9,103 nucleotides of DNA from Devosia equisanguinis (lineage in GTDB: Bacteria; Pseudomonadota; Alphaproteobacteria; Rhizobiales; Hyphomicrobiaceae): positions 1-9,103 of the forward strand of contig CAMDMH010000084.1 in NCBI GenBank assembly GCA_945901835.1, written 5' to 3'. Within the stretch, counting starts at the first letter, position 1. Every line of letters starts with the position of its first letter. The notes under the pieces are model-generated. The model worked only from the letters and a program-made list of their open reading frames with translations, had not been told where the DNA came from and searched no databases. This document shows positions 1 to 5,761 of this stretch, piece after piece. The translations under genes were made by a program, and so were the position numbers.

Positions 1-2
1 AG

Positions 3-614
3 ATGCCGGAGCAGCCGGTGGCGCTTGACCATCATCTCCACCGCGAGAGCCGCGCGCCCGAGCGCGACCTGCCGCTGCCTGAACCTCGTAGTTCTGCCGC
101 CACCGAACCGCGCGCCAGCCTGCAACAGGCCCAGCCGGCCGAGCCAACATTGGCTGCTGTGCCCGTGGCAGCAGCAACGGTAGCGGCCTCCGCGGAGACT
201 GCTGCCAACAGCCGTGAGAGCTTCGTCGCCGCGGCCCGTCGAGCCGCAAGAATGGCGACCGAAGCTCCCCCGGAGCAGGAAGTGACCGCCGAACCGGCCG
301 CCACCCCTGCAAAAACGCGCAGCCCTGCCAAGGCCGCTCCCGGGAGCCGCAAGCTTTCGACGGTCTCGATGGCCCTGATCTGCCTGGTGCTGGTTGGCGG
401 AAGCTTCGTGGTCGACAAGATGACCATTCTCGCCCAGAAGGGGCAGCAGCCGGCAGTCCAGTCGAACACACCGCAATCGGCGCCGCCGCTCAGCGAGGCC
501 GATAAGCGGATACAGAACCTCGAGGATGCCGATGGCGCGGGCAGCGGGCAAATGGTACGGGCCAGCCCGCCCAGCGCCGCAGCTCCATCCAGAACGGGAG
601 CGACCGCGATCTGA
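3..614 (+). CDS. PodJ-like polarity protein, membrane-spanning part (5'-truncated; frame broken at 3' end)
   Basis: The reading frame is open to the left edge, so the ATG at 3 is probably internal and the gene starts outside the window. The visible 203 residues are a Pro/Ala/Glu-rich low-complexity linker, a short FVAAARRAARMA motif (about 74-85) of the kind seen before the membrane segment of rhizobial PodJ-like proteins, a basic stretch (about 104-117), and one hydrophobic segment (about 119-138, STVSMALICLVLVGGSFVV) followed by a polar linker. The basic residues before the segment predict that its N-terminal side is cytoplasmic. PodJ proteins are polar organisers with a long cytoplasmic coiled-coil part, one membrane span and a periplasmic Sel1-repeat domain. 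Here the frame stops at 612-614 before any Sel1 repeat, and the repeats continue in another frame from 641. It is therefore best read as one gene split by a frameshift. The family call is fairly firm; the podJ name is an inference because the N-terminus is missing. Confidence 0.7.
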   Translation: MPEQPVALDHHLHRESRAPERDLPLPEPRSSAATEPRASLQQAQPAEPTLAAVPVAAATVAASAETAANSRESFVAAARRAARMATEAPPEQEVTAEPAATPAKTRSPAKAAPGSRKLSTVSMALICLVLVGGSFVVDKMTILAQKGQQPAVQSNTPQSAPPLSEADKRIQNLEDADGAGSGQMVRASPPSAAAPSRTGATAI

Positions 615-640
615 CCGGTCAGCCGGCCAATGGCGGTGCG

Positions 641-1390
641 ATGCCACAGATCCCCGGCATGGCGCCCGGCGTGGCGACTGTTCCGGCGGCCCTCACCAAG
701 GATGCCACGGCCGAGAACCTGACGCCGCGGTCCAACGACCTGCCGCCGCTCGCGATCGGTCCGAACTCGCTGCGCACCGCCGCCGCGAAGGGCGATCCGT
801 CGGCAGAGTTCGAGGTCGGCGCGCGCTTCGCGGAAGGCCGTGGCGTCGCCCAGGACCTGCAACAGGCTGTGACTTGGTATCAGCGCGCGGCGGCACAGGG
901 TTTTGCTCCCGCCCAGTATCGCCTCGGCAGCATGTTCGAGCGCGGCCTCGGCGTGAAACCGGATCTGGCGAAGGCCCGCGTCTGGTATCAGCGCGCCGCC
1001 GAGCAGGGCATCGTAAAGGCGATGCACAACTTGGCCGTCCTGACCGCCGGCCGCGACACCGCGATGACCGACTACGCCACCGCCGGCAAGTGGTTCCGTG
1101 CCGCCGCCGACTTCGGTCTGACCGACAGCCAGTTCAACCTCGCGATCATGTACGACAGTGGCTTGGGGCTGGAGCGCGACGCCAAAGAGGCGTTCAAGTG
1201 GTTCTCGCTGGCCGCCCGTGCCGGCGACGAGGAAGCTGCCCGCCGTCGCGAAAGCCTGCGCCAGAAGCTGCAAGCCAACGAGGTGATGGTGGTCGAGGCC
1301 GAACTGGCGAACTGGCGTCCCAAATCAGCCGATCAGGCCGTAAACGATCCGCGCTTTGCGGGCGATGCCTGGAAGAAGAGCGCACGCTGA
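641..1390 (+). CDS. Sel1-repeat (periplasmic) domain of the PodJ-like protein, frame-shifted from its upstream half
   Basis: This 249-residue frame carries four consecutive Sel1/TPR-like repeats of about 36 residues at roughly 54-87, 88-123, 124-159 and 160-195. Typical positions are visible, such as AEFEVGARFAEGRGV, AQYRLGSMFERGLGV, AMHNLAVL and SQFNLAIMYDSGLGL, each followed by a WYQRAA/WFRAAA/WFSLAA half. The arrangement matches the periplasmic C-terminal domain of PodJ-like localisation factors, where Sel1 repeats act as a protein-binding scaffold. The ATG at 641 has no clear ribosome-binding site and the product has no signal peptide or membrane segment, so it could not reach the periplasm alone. 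The membrane segment it needs is in the preceding frame (3-614). Frame 2 is open back to 506, after a TAA at 503-505, so the join must lie between 506 and 614. It reads as the 3' half of a broken gene, or of an intact gene with a one-base sequence error. A terminator follows. Confidence 0.75.
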   Translation: MPQIPGMAPGVATVPAALTKDATAENLTPRSNDLPPLAIGPNSLRTAAAKGDPSAEFEVGARFAEGRGVAQDLQQAVTWYQRAAAQGFAPAQYRLGSMFERGLGVKPDLAKARVWYQRAAEQGIVKAMHNLAVLTAGRDTAMTDYATAGKWFRAAADFGLTDSQFNLAIMYDSGLGLERDAKEAFKWFSLAARAGDEEAARRRESLRQKLQANEVMVVEAELANWRPKSADQAVNDPRFAGDAWKKSAR

Positions 1391-1400
1391 CGGCATCTGC

Positions 1401-1424
1401 TTTCACGCCGGATTTCACGCCGGA
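1401..1424 (+). repeat. 12-bp tandem direct repeat
   Basis: Two exact adjacent copies of TTTCACGCCGGA lie at 1401-1412 and 1413-1424. A third partial copy (TTCACGCCGG) lies at 1441-1450, inside the loop and 3' arm of the terminator. The unit sits in the intergenic space just after the Sel1-domain stop codon. The likely origin is slippage duplication. No function is apparent. Confidence 0.85.
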
Positions 1425-1430
1425 TCATCG

Positions 1431-1464
1431 AGGGCCCAGGTTCACGCCGGGGCCCTTCTTCTTT
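1431..1464 (+). terminator. Rho-independent terminator of the PodJ-like gene
   Basis: AGGGCCC at 1431-1437 pairs perfectly with GGGCCCT at 1450-1456 across a 12-nt loop. A pyrimidine/T-rich tract (TTCTTCTTT, 1456-1464) follows directly. It lies 40 bases after the stop codon at 1390, where a terminator for this gene is expected. Confidence 0.7.
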
Positions 1465-1526
1465 CTGCAGGCCCCGACGCATATCGCCCCCGGACCTTGC
1501 CCCCAGGACCTCGCCCGAGTTTGTCA

Positions 1527-1555
1527 TTGACCTTGGAGAGCACAACGGGCTTATT
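1527..1555 (+). promoter_or_regulatory. Candidate sigma-70 promoter for the TIGR02186/DUF1232 gene pair
   Basis: TTGACC at 1527-1532 matches five of six bases of the -35 consensus. It is followed after exactly 17 bases by CTTATT at 1550-1555, a modest -10 match. It lies after the upstream terminator and about 165 bases before the preferred start of the TIGR02186 gene, leaving a long 5' leader of about 160 nt. The rest of the 330-base gap (1391-1720) holds only the tandem repeat and terminator listed here; I see no other gene in it. Confidence 0.4.
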
Positions 1556-1720
1556 CCCCTCTCCGAATTTTTCGCGACTTCCGCTGCCAATTCGCTTCGT
1601 CGACACCTGCCGGATCGAGCCGTGCAGTTGTCGCTGAAGGATCGATAGAAGTCCGCGATGCGCACGAACTGGATACCGATGCTCAGCCACGCCTTTTCAG
1701 CAGCGACGCCCGGAAACACC

Positions 1721-2635
1721 ATGCGACTCGGCGTGGCGTTGCTCTTCGCCGGTTTCGTTGCCCTGGGTCTCGCGTCCTTCTCCGACATCGCCGCTGCGCA
1801 AGACCTCGCTCAGCGCCGCCAGCAACCGCCGCCACAGGCCCAACCCCAGGCCGAGCCGAGAGTGCCGCCGAAGCAACCGGCTCCAGTTCGCCCCGCAGCA
1901 CTTCCCGAAGCCCGCGAGACCGTCCAGGCCGACGTATCCTCCCGCAGCGTCTCCATCACCTCGAGCTTCACCGGCACCGAGATCATCGTCTTCGGCGCTG
2001 TCGACAACAGTCGCCAGTCGAGCCCCGAATCCGGCTTCTACGACGTCGTCATCGTCGTCGAGGGAACGCCGACCCGGCTCGTCGCGCGCAAGAAATCCAA
2101 CGTCGGAATCTGGCTCAACACCGCCTCGATCACGTTCCAGAGCGTCCCGAGCTACTACGCGATCATCTCTACCCGCCCGCTCGACGAGATCGCCGATCCG
2201 ATCATCCTGCGTGACAACGACATCGGCTTCGAACACGTCCGCATGACGCCGATCAGTGGTTGGGAAACCGGCGTCACAACAGGCGAACTGGAGGACTTCA
2301 AGAGCGCCGTCGTGCGCATCAAGCAGCGCGAGCGCCTCTACGTGGAGCGCACTGTCGGCGGCGTCGTGTTCATCGGCCGCAGCTTGTTCCGCGCCTCCCT
2401 CGACTTGCCCGCGAACGTGCCGGTGGGGCCCCTCGTTGCCCGCGTCCACCTGTTCCGCGAAGGCAGACTGCTGCACACGTTCACGTCCCGCGTGACGTTG
2501 CGGCGCGAAGGCCTGGAGCATTTCCTGCATACCTTCGCTTTCGGCCAGCCGTTGATCTACGGCCTTGCCACGGTGCTGATCTCGATCGCGATGGGCCTCG
2601 CGGCGACAGCCCTGTTCCGCCGTAGCGCGCATTGA
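1721..2635 (+). CDS. TIGR02186 family protein (secreted, C-terminally membrane-anchored, function unknown)
   Basis: From the ATG at 1721 the product is 304 residues. I prefer this start to in-frame ATGs at 1658 and 1679 because it gives a clean signal peptide (MRLGVALLFAGFVALGLASF, then cleavage near AAA|QD at about 26), with a weak GGAAA four bases upstream. A Pro/Gln-rich linker (about 30-65) follows, then a beta-rich domain with family features: SVSITSSFTGTEIIVFGAV (77-95), YDVVIVVEG (107-115), IWLNTASITFQSVPSYYAI (130-148), RPLDEI (152-157) and LFRASLDLPANVPVG (222-236). A C-terminal membrane helix (about 278-298) ends in a short basic tail. The bulk should lie in the periplasm, anchored in the inner membrane. 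In related genomes the family often sits beside a TauE/SafE-type sulfite/sulfonate exporter, but none is present here. The molecular role is unknown. It probably shares a transcript with the next gene, which overlaps its stop by four bases. Confidence 0.85.
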   Translation: MRLGVALLFAGFVALGLASFSDIAAAQDLAQRRQQPPPQAQPQAEPRVPPKQPAPVRPAALPEARETVQADVSSRSVSITSSFTGTEIIVFGAVDNSRQSSPESGFYDVVIVVEGTPTRLVARKKSNVGIWLNTASITFQSVPSYYAIISTRPLDEIADPIILRDNDIGFEHVRMTPISGWETGVTTGELEDFKSAVVRIKQRERLYVERTVGGVVFIGRSLFRASLDLPANVPVGPLVARVHLFREGRLLHTFTSRVTLRREGLEHFLHTFAFGQPLIYGLATVLISIAMGLAATALFRRSAH

Positions 2636-3054
2636 TCGACGGGCTTTCCTCAGTGGCTGACCGAGGCTCGACCACAGTGCTTGAGAACTGGCGCGCGAAA
2701 GTGAAGGCGCTGAAACGCGAGGTCGTCGCCATCGCGCTGGCCGCCCGTGATCCGCGCACGCCCTGGGCCGCCCGGCTGCTCGTTCTGGCGATTGTCGCCT
2801 ACGCGGCCTCCCCGATCGATCTCATCCCGGATTTCATCCCCGTGCTTGGTTTTCTCGACGAGTTACTGCTGCTTCCAGCAGCCCTATATCTCGCTATCCG
2901 CATGATCCCCGCCGACGCGATGGCCGATGCCCGTGTTCGCGCCGGCAACGAGCGCCTCGCGCCGAGCCGCGCTGCGGCGGCGATCATCGCCCTCATCTGG
3001 CTCGCGATCGCCGCCGCCGGCATCTATTTCGCCTGGGGCTGGTTTTCGGCCTGA
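2632..3054 (+). CDS. DUF1232 (YkvA-like) small membrane protein
   Basis: This 140-residue protein has the DUF1232 signature in the middle (SPIDLIPDFIPVLGFLDELL, 60-79), a motif diagnostic of the YkvA family. Hydrophobic stretches at about 47-60, 76-89 and 115-137 suggest an integral inner-membrane protein. A basic amphipathic stretch (about 20-32, RAKVKALKREVVA) lies before the first of them. The start is a TTG at 2632 that overlaps the preceding TGA (TTGA, four bases), typical of translational coupling. A GTG at 2653 is a possible alternative seven codons later. Biochemical function is unknown; some members have been linked to stress or metal tolerance, which cannot be tested here. Pairing with the TIGR02186 gene suggests a shared envelope role, but only by position. 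Confidence 0.8.
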   Translation: MIDGLSSVADRGSTTVLENWRAKVKALKREVVAIALAARDPRTPWAARLLVLAIVAYAASPIDLIPDFIPVLGFLDELLLLPAALYLAIRMIPADAMADARVRAGNERLAPSRAAAAIIALIWLAIAAAGIYFAWGWFSA

Positions 3055-3078
3055 ACCGTCAGGAACCGCCGCCTTTTT
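3041..3078 (+). terminator. Possible weak terminator after the DUF1232 gene
   Basis: CCTGA (3050-3054) pairs with TCAGG (3059-3063) around an ACCG loop. GGTT (3041-3044) can pair with AACC (3064-3067), with a five-base bulge. A run of five T lies at 3074-3078, about seven bases after the stem. The gap to the T-run and the bulge make this only a moderate candidate. It would separate this gene pair from the 6S-like RNA promoter. Confidence 0.3.
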
Positions 3079-3146
3079 GCACACACCTCGCGGTTTACCG
3101 GCTCACAAGGTCTTGGATTCTTCACCGAGCATGCGTAGATTACGTC

Positions 3147-3176
3147 TTGCTGCGGGGCTCGTCAGGAACACTTTAT
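3147..3176 (+). promoter_or_regulatory. Candidate promoter of the 6S-like RNA
   Basis: TTGCTG at 3147-3152 and CTTTAT at 3171-3176 are separated by 18 bases. They predict initiation near 3182-3184, the GGGCC that begins the closing stem of the RNA. An alternative pair with a 17-base spacer is TTGGAT (3113-3118) and TAGATT (3136-3141), but it would start the transcript about 30 bases too early for the fold. Confidence 0.35.
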
Positions 3177-3181
3177 CCCCT

Positions 3182-3330
3182 GGGCCTATAAGATCTGCTA
3201 GGGAGCTGTCCCTGGTCCAGGCCGTGGTCTGGATCACATGGTTCCCACCTTCTATGAAGGGACCTGGCGGGATCTACAGTTCCAACGGCCACCGCGGCAC
3301 TAAATTCCGGGCCCTTAGGCGATGACTGGC
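3182..3330 (+). ncRNA. ssrS: 6S RNA (SsrS), RNA-polymerase-binding regulatory RNA
   Basis: This gene-free stretch of about 150 bases lies directly before the 5-formyltetrahydrofolate cyclo-ligase gene, the classic position of 6S RNA in proteobacteria. It can form the long, interrupted rod typical of 6S. GCCTA (3184-3188) pairs with TAGGC (3316-3320) to close the ends. GCCGTGGT (3221-3228) pairs with ACCGCGGC (3291-3298) with one wobble. An apical hairpin CCTTC-TAT-GAAGG (3248-3260) sits within GGTTC/GACC. Between the terminal and inner stems lie the 5' strand with AGGGA-GCTG-TCCCT (3199-3212) and the A/T-rich 3' strand (about 3299-3308), consistent with an open central bubble that mimics a melted promoter. 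6S RNA binds the sigma-70 holoenzyme and is released by pRNA synthesis when growth resumes. Ends are approximate and the identification rests on context plus fold, not on an alignment. Confidence 0.7.
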
Positions 3331-3335
3331 CCCCA

Positions 3336-3944
3336 ATGACCGGAGAAAAGTTCGAGATACCCGAACTGGTCGCCGCCAAGCGCGCCCTCCGCAAGATCTG
3401 CGCAGCGCACCGCGATCATCTTGCCCCCGGCTATCGCACAGCGGCGGCCGTGCAGATCGCGGCCATCGGCATGGGCTTCGCCGCCACGCAGCCTAGCCTC
3501 GTCGTGTCAGCTTATTCCGCGATGGGCTCCGAAATCGATCCAGCCCCCCTCGTCGAGCGCCTCGCCGCGACAGGCTTCCGCACCTGCCTGCCAGTGATCC
3601 AGCCGATGGGCAATCCGCTGAAGTTTCGCGCATGGCAACCCGGGGCCCCGCTCGTCGCCCGCACCTGGGGCATACGTGAACCTGCCGACGACGCCCCGGA
3701 AGTCGATCCCGACATCCTCCTGGTCCCGCTCCTTGCCTTCGAGCGCCGCGGCATCCGCCTTGGCTACGGCGGCGGCTATTACGACCGCACCCTCCAACGC
3801 CTCCGATCCTTGAAAAGCATCACGGCGATCGGCCTCGCCTACGCCGATCAGGAGTTGCCCGAAGTGCCATCCGGTCCCCTCGACCAGCCCCTGGATTGGA
3901 TCTTCACCAACACCCATCCGATCAAACCGGTCCTGTCGAAATAG
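3336..3944 (+). CDS. fau: 5-formyltetrahydrofolate cyclo-ligase
   Basis: This cytoplasmic enzyme of 202 residues converts 5-formyltetrahydrofolate plus ATP to 5,10-methenyltetrahydrofolate, returning an inhibitory folate to the one-carbon pool. The family signature is complete: an N-terminal helix with conserved Lys/Arg (AAKRALRKICAAHRD, 13-27), the SAYSAMGSEID segment (58-68), CLPVI (84-88), GIREP (112-116), and the nucleotide/folate-binding block PLLAFERRGIRLGYGGGYYD (131-150). Length is normal for the family (about 180-200). The start at 3336 has no Shine-Dalgarno sequence because the preceding bases are the tail of the 6S-like RNA, so its translation must depend on readthrough transcripts of that RNA. 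This is the ssrS-ygfA (fau) pairing known in E. coli and many other bacteria. LemA follows after 91 bases. Confidence 0.93.
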   Translation: MTGEKFEIPELVAAKRALRKICAAHRDHLAPGYRTAAAVQIAAIGMGFAATQPSLVVSAYSAMGSEIDPAPLVERLAATGFRTCLPVIQPMGNPLKFRAWQPGAPLVARTWGIREPADDAPEVDPDILLVPLLAFERRGIRLGYGGGYYDRTLQRLRSLKSITAIGLAYADQELPEVPSGPLDQPLDWIFTNTHPIKPVLSK

Positions 3945-3965
3945 ACCAATCCTGACTGCCGCACG

Positions 3966-3996
3966 GTTGACGAGCTTCGGATAACGTCGACATGCT
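3966..3996 (+). promoter_or_regulatory. Possible promoter for the lemA-M48 protease pair
   Basis: TTGACG at 3967-3972 is a five-of-six -35 match. CATGCT at 3991-3996, 18 bases on, is a poor -10. The same stretch contains an imperfect inverted repeat, GTTGACG (3966-3972) against CGTCGAC (3985-3991), which could be an operator or coincidental. The call rests mainly on the -35 match and on its place in the 91-base gap before lemA. Confidence 0.25.
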
Positions 3997-4021
3997 GCCT
4001 TCATCTTCCAAGCCTGTCCCG

Positions 4022-4027
4022 CAAGGA
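4022..4027 (+). promoter_or_regulatory. Strong ribosome-binding site of lemA
   Basis: AAGGAG ends eight bases before the ATG at 4036. It is the best Shine-Dalgarno match in the window and fixes the LemA start. Confidence 0.8.
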
Positions 4028-4035
4028 GATCGCCG

Positions 4036-4599
4036 ATGGACACGACGTGGATCGTACTGGGAGTGATCGGCCTCGTGCTGGTCTGGCTGATCGCAGCATA
4101 TAACGGCTTGGTAAGCCTCCGCCAGCGCACGCGGCAGGCCTTCTCCGATATCGACGTCCAGCTCAAGCAGCGCCACGACCTCGTGCCCAACCTCGTCGAA
4201 ACCGTGAAGGGCTACGCCAAGCACGAGCGCGACACCCTCGAAAACGTCGTCAAGTGGCGCAACGCTGCAGCCTCCGCGACCGGCCCCGCAGCCCAGGCTG
4301 CAGCCGAAGGCCAGCTCACCGCCGGCATCCGCCAGTTGGTCGCCCTCGCCGAAGCCTATCCGGACCTCAAGGCCAACACCAACTTCCAACAACTGCAGGG
4401 CGAGTTGTCCGACCTCGAGAACAAGATCGCTGCATCGCGCCGGTTCTTCAACAACGCCGCCTCCGAATACAACGCGTCGCGAGAGAGCTTCCCCACCGTT
4501 CTCTTCGCCAACAGCATGGGCTTTGCCCCACAGGAATTCTTCAACCTCGACGAGACCGAGAAGGCCGCCGTCAAGAACGCGCCGAAGGTCCAGTTCTGA
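4036..4599 (+). CDS. lemA: LemA family protein
   Basis: The 187-residue protein has a short N-terminal region, one membrane segment (about 5-21, WIVLGVIGLVLVWLIAA), and the long alpha-helical LemA domain. Conserved blocks are YNGLV (22-26), DVQLKQRHDLVPNLVETVKGYA (40-61), ELSDLENKIAASRRFFNNAA (123-142) with EYN (144-146), and the C-terminal FPTVLFANSMGFAPQEFF (152-169). Length matches the family (about 180-200). The topology predicts a single-pass protein with its helical domain on the outer face of the inner membrane. The biochemical role is unresolved in the literature. lemA genes frequently precede an htpX-type protease gene, as here (11-base gap), which suggests co-transcription and a shared role in membrane protein quality control. 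That functional link is inferred from position. Confidence 0.9.
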   Translation: MDTTWIVLGVIGLVLVWLIAAYNGLVSLRQRTRQAFSDIDVQLKQRHDLVPNLVETVKGYAKHERDTLENVVKWRNAAASATGPAAQAAAEGQLTAGIRQLVALAEAYPDLKANTNFQQLQGELSDLENKIAASRRFFNNAASEYNASRESFPTVLFANSMGFAPQEFFNLDETEKAAVKNAPKVQF

Positions 4600-4610
4600 T
4601 CGGCGGCACG

Positions 4611-5663
4611 ATGCAGGTCTATGGCCTCTACGGACACATCCGAGCAAACCAGATCCGGTCGGCGATCCTGCTGGCCGGCTTCGTCCTGCTGCTGCAGATG
4701 CTGCAGTTTTCGCTCTATCTGCTATTCACCGCCTTCACCGAATTCGGCCTGACCTTCGAGACGATTGCCCGCGACGCCTTCGCTTCGTTCCAGCGCACGT
4801 GGCCGGTCGCCACGGTACTCGCGCTGGCATGGTTCACGATCGCCTGGTTTTCGCACCACGCTCTCATCCGCATGGCGACCGGCGCTAAATCCGTCGAACG
4901 CAAGGACGAGCCCAAGCTCTACAACGCGCTCGAGAACCTCTGCGTATCGCGCGGCATCCCCATGCCCCGGCTCGAGATCATGGAAACCCCGGGCCTCAAT
5001 GCTTACGCAGCCGGACTGCGCGAGAACGATTACGTCGTCGCCGTAACCCGTGGCCTGCTGGACAAACTCGCGCCCGACGAACTCGAAGCCGTCCTCGCCC
5101 ACGAACTCACCCACATCCGCAATCGCGACACACAGCTGATGGTCGTCGCGGTTATCTTCGCTGGCATCTTCGCGTTCTTCGGAGATATGATCATCCGCGG
5201 CTGGGATTTCCCATACGGCGTCTCGCCGACCAGCCGGCGCACCCGGTCGGAATCGGACGGCGGCGGCGGCTGGTCCTGGGGCGACAGCAGTTCCAAGCGC
5301 AGTGACCGCGACCGCGAAGGCGGCGGCAATGCCGGCGGCGCACTCATCGCGATCGCCGTGGCCGTCGCCATCATCCTGATCACCTGGGGCGTTTCGACCA
5401 TCATCCGCTTCGCCTTGTCCCGCTCCCGAGAATACCTGGCGGACGCAGGCGCTGTCGAACTCACGAAGAACCCCGACGCCATGGTATCTGCACTCCGCAA
5501 GATCTCGACCAACCCCACTGTTCCCGTGATCTCGCGTATGGAAGCGTTCTTCATCGAGCAGCCGATCGGCGAACGCCTCGCCGGCATCCTCTCCACCCAT
5601 CCCCACATCGAAGACCGCATCGCCGCGTTGCAACGATACGCGGGGGCCAACGCCCCGAACTGA
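4611..5663 (+). CDS. HtpX-like M48 family membrane zinc metalloprotease
   Basis: The frame is open from 4254, but that part lies over lemA. I place the start at the ATG at 4611, 11 bases after the lemA stop, giving 350 residues. The ribosome-binding site is weak. Two N-terminal membrane helices (about 15-40 and 64-82) are followed by a cytoplasmic catalytic segment with the zinc motif HELTH (164-168; H164 and H168 ligands, E165 catalytic). A hydrophobic segment lies at about 175-192 and another at 243-265. The third ligand is E274 in SREYLADAG, followed by the M48 helix MVSALRKI (291-298) and the STHPHIEDRIAAL block (328-340). These are the hallmarks of the HtpX/M48 group, which degrades damaged membrane proteins. 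A Gly/Ser/Arg/Asp-rich insert (about 207-243) separates the third and fourth hydrophobic segments. Length is longer than E. coli HtpX (293 residues), so I give no htpX symbol. Confidence 0.9.
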   Translation: MQVYGLYGHIRANQIRSAILLAGFVLLLQMLQFSLYLLFTAFTEFGLTFETIARDAFASFQRTWPVATVLALAWFTIAWFSHHALIRMATGAKSVERKDEPKLYNALENLCVSRGIPMPRLEIMETPGLNAYAAGLRENDYVVAVTRGLLDKLAPDELEAVLAHELTHIRNRDTQLMVVAVIFAGIFAFFGDMIIRGWDFPYGVSPTSRRTRSESDGGGGWSWGDSSSKRSDRDREGGGNAGGALIAIAVAVAIILITWGVSTIIRFALSRSREYLADAGAVELTKNPDAMVSALRKISTNPTVPVISRMEAFFIEQPIGERLAGILSTHPHIEDRIAALQRYAGANAPN

Positions 5664-5761
5664 GACGGCCACCTCGAACCCGAGTACTTGCCCCGCTCCC
5701 GCCCGCGAGGCAGAGTGCCGCCCGATCGCACACACTTATTCAGCACGCCTAGAGGCACGCA

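Noticed and set aside
540..614. Programmed -1 frameshifting in the PodJ-like gene
   Set aside because: No X XXY YYZ slippery site or obvious downstream stimulator is visible in the permitted interval, so mutation or sequence error is simpler.
32..1273. Long minus-strand open frame (413 codons) opposite the PodJ-like gene
   Set aside because: It is a GC-rich shadow: the + strand shows a membrane segment and Sel1 repeats, while the minus-strand product is Ala/Gly/Arg-rich with no recognisable motif.
526..1530. + strand frame of 334 codons overlapping the Sel1 domain
   Set aside because: Its translation is Arg-rich with no family motif, and it runs through the terminator. It is an out-of-frame shadow, not the frameshift product.
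2927..3325. + strand frame of 132 codons across the end of the DUF1232 gene and the 6S-like region
   Set aside because: It runs through an RNA-like, structured interval, has Arg/Ser/Pro-rich composition with no motif, and overlaps a recognised gene.
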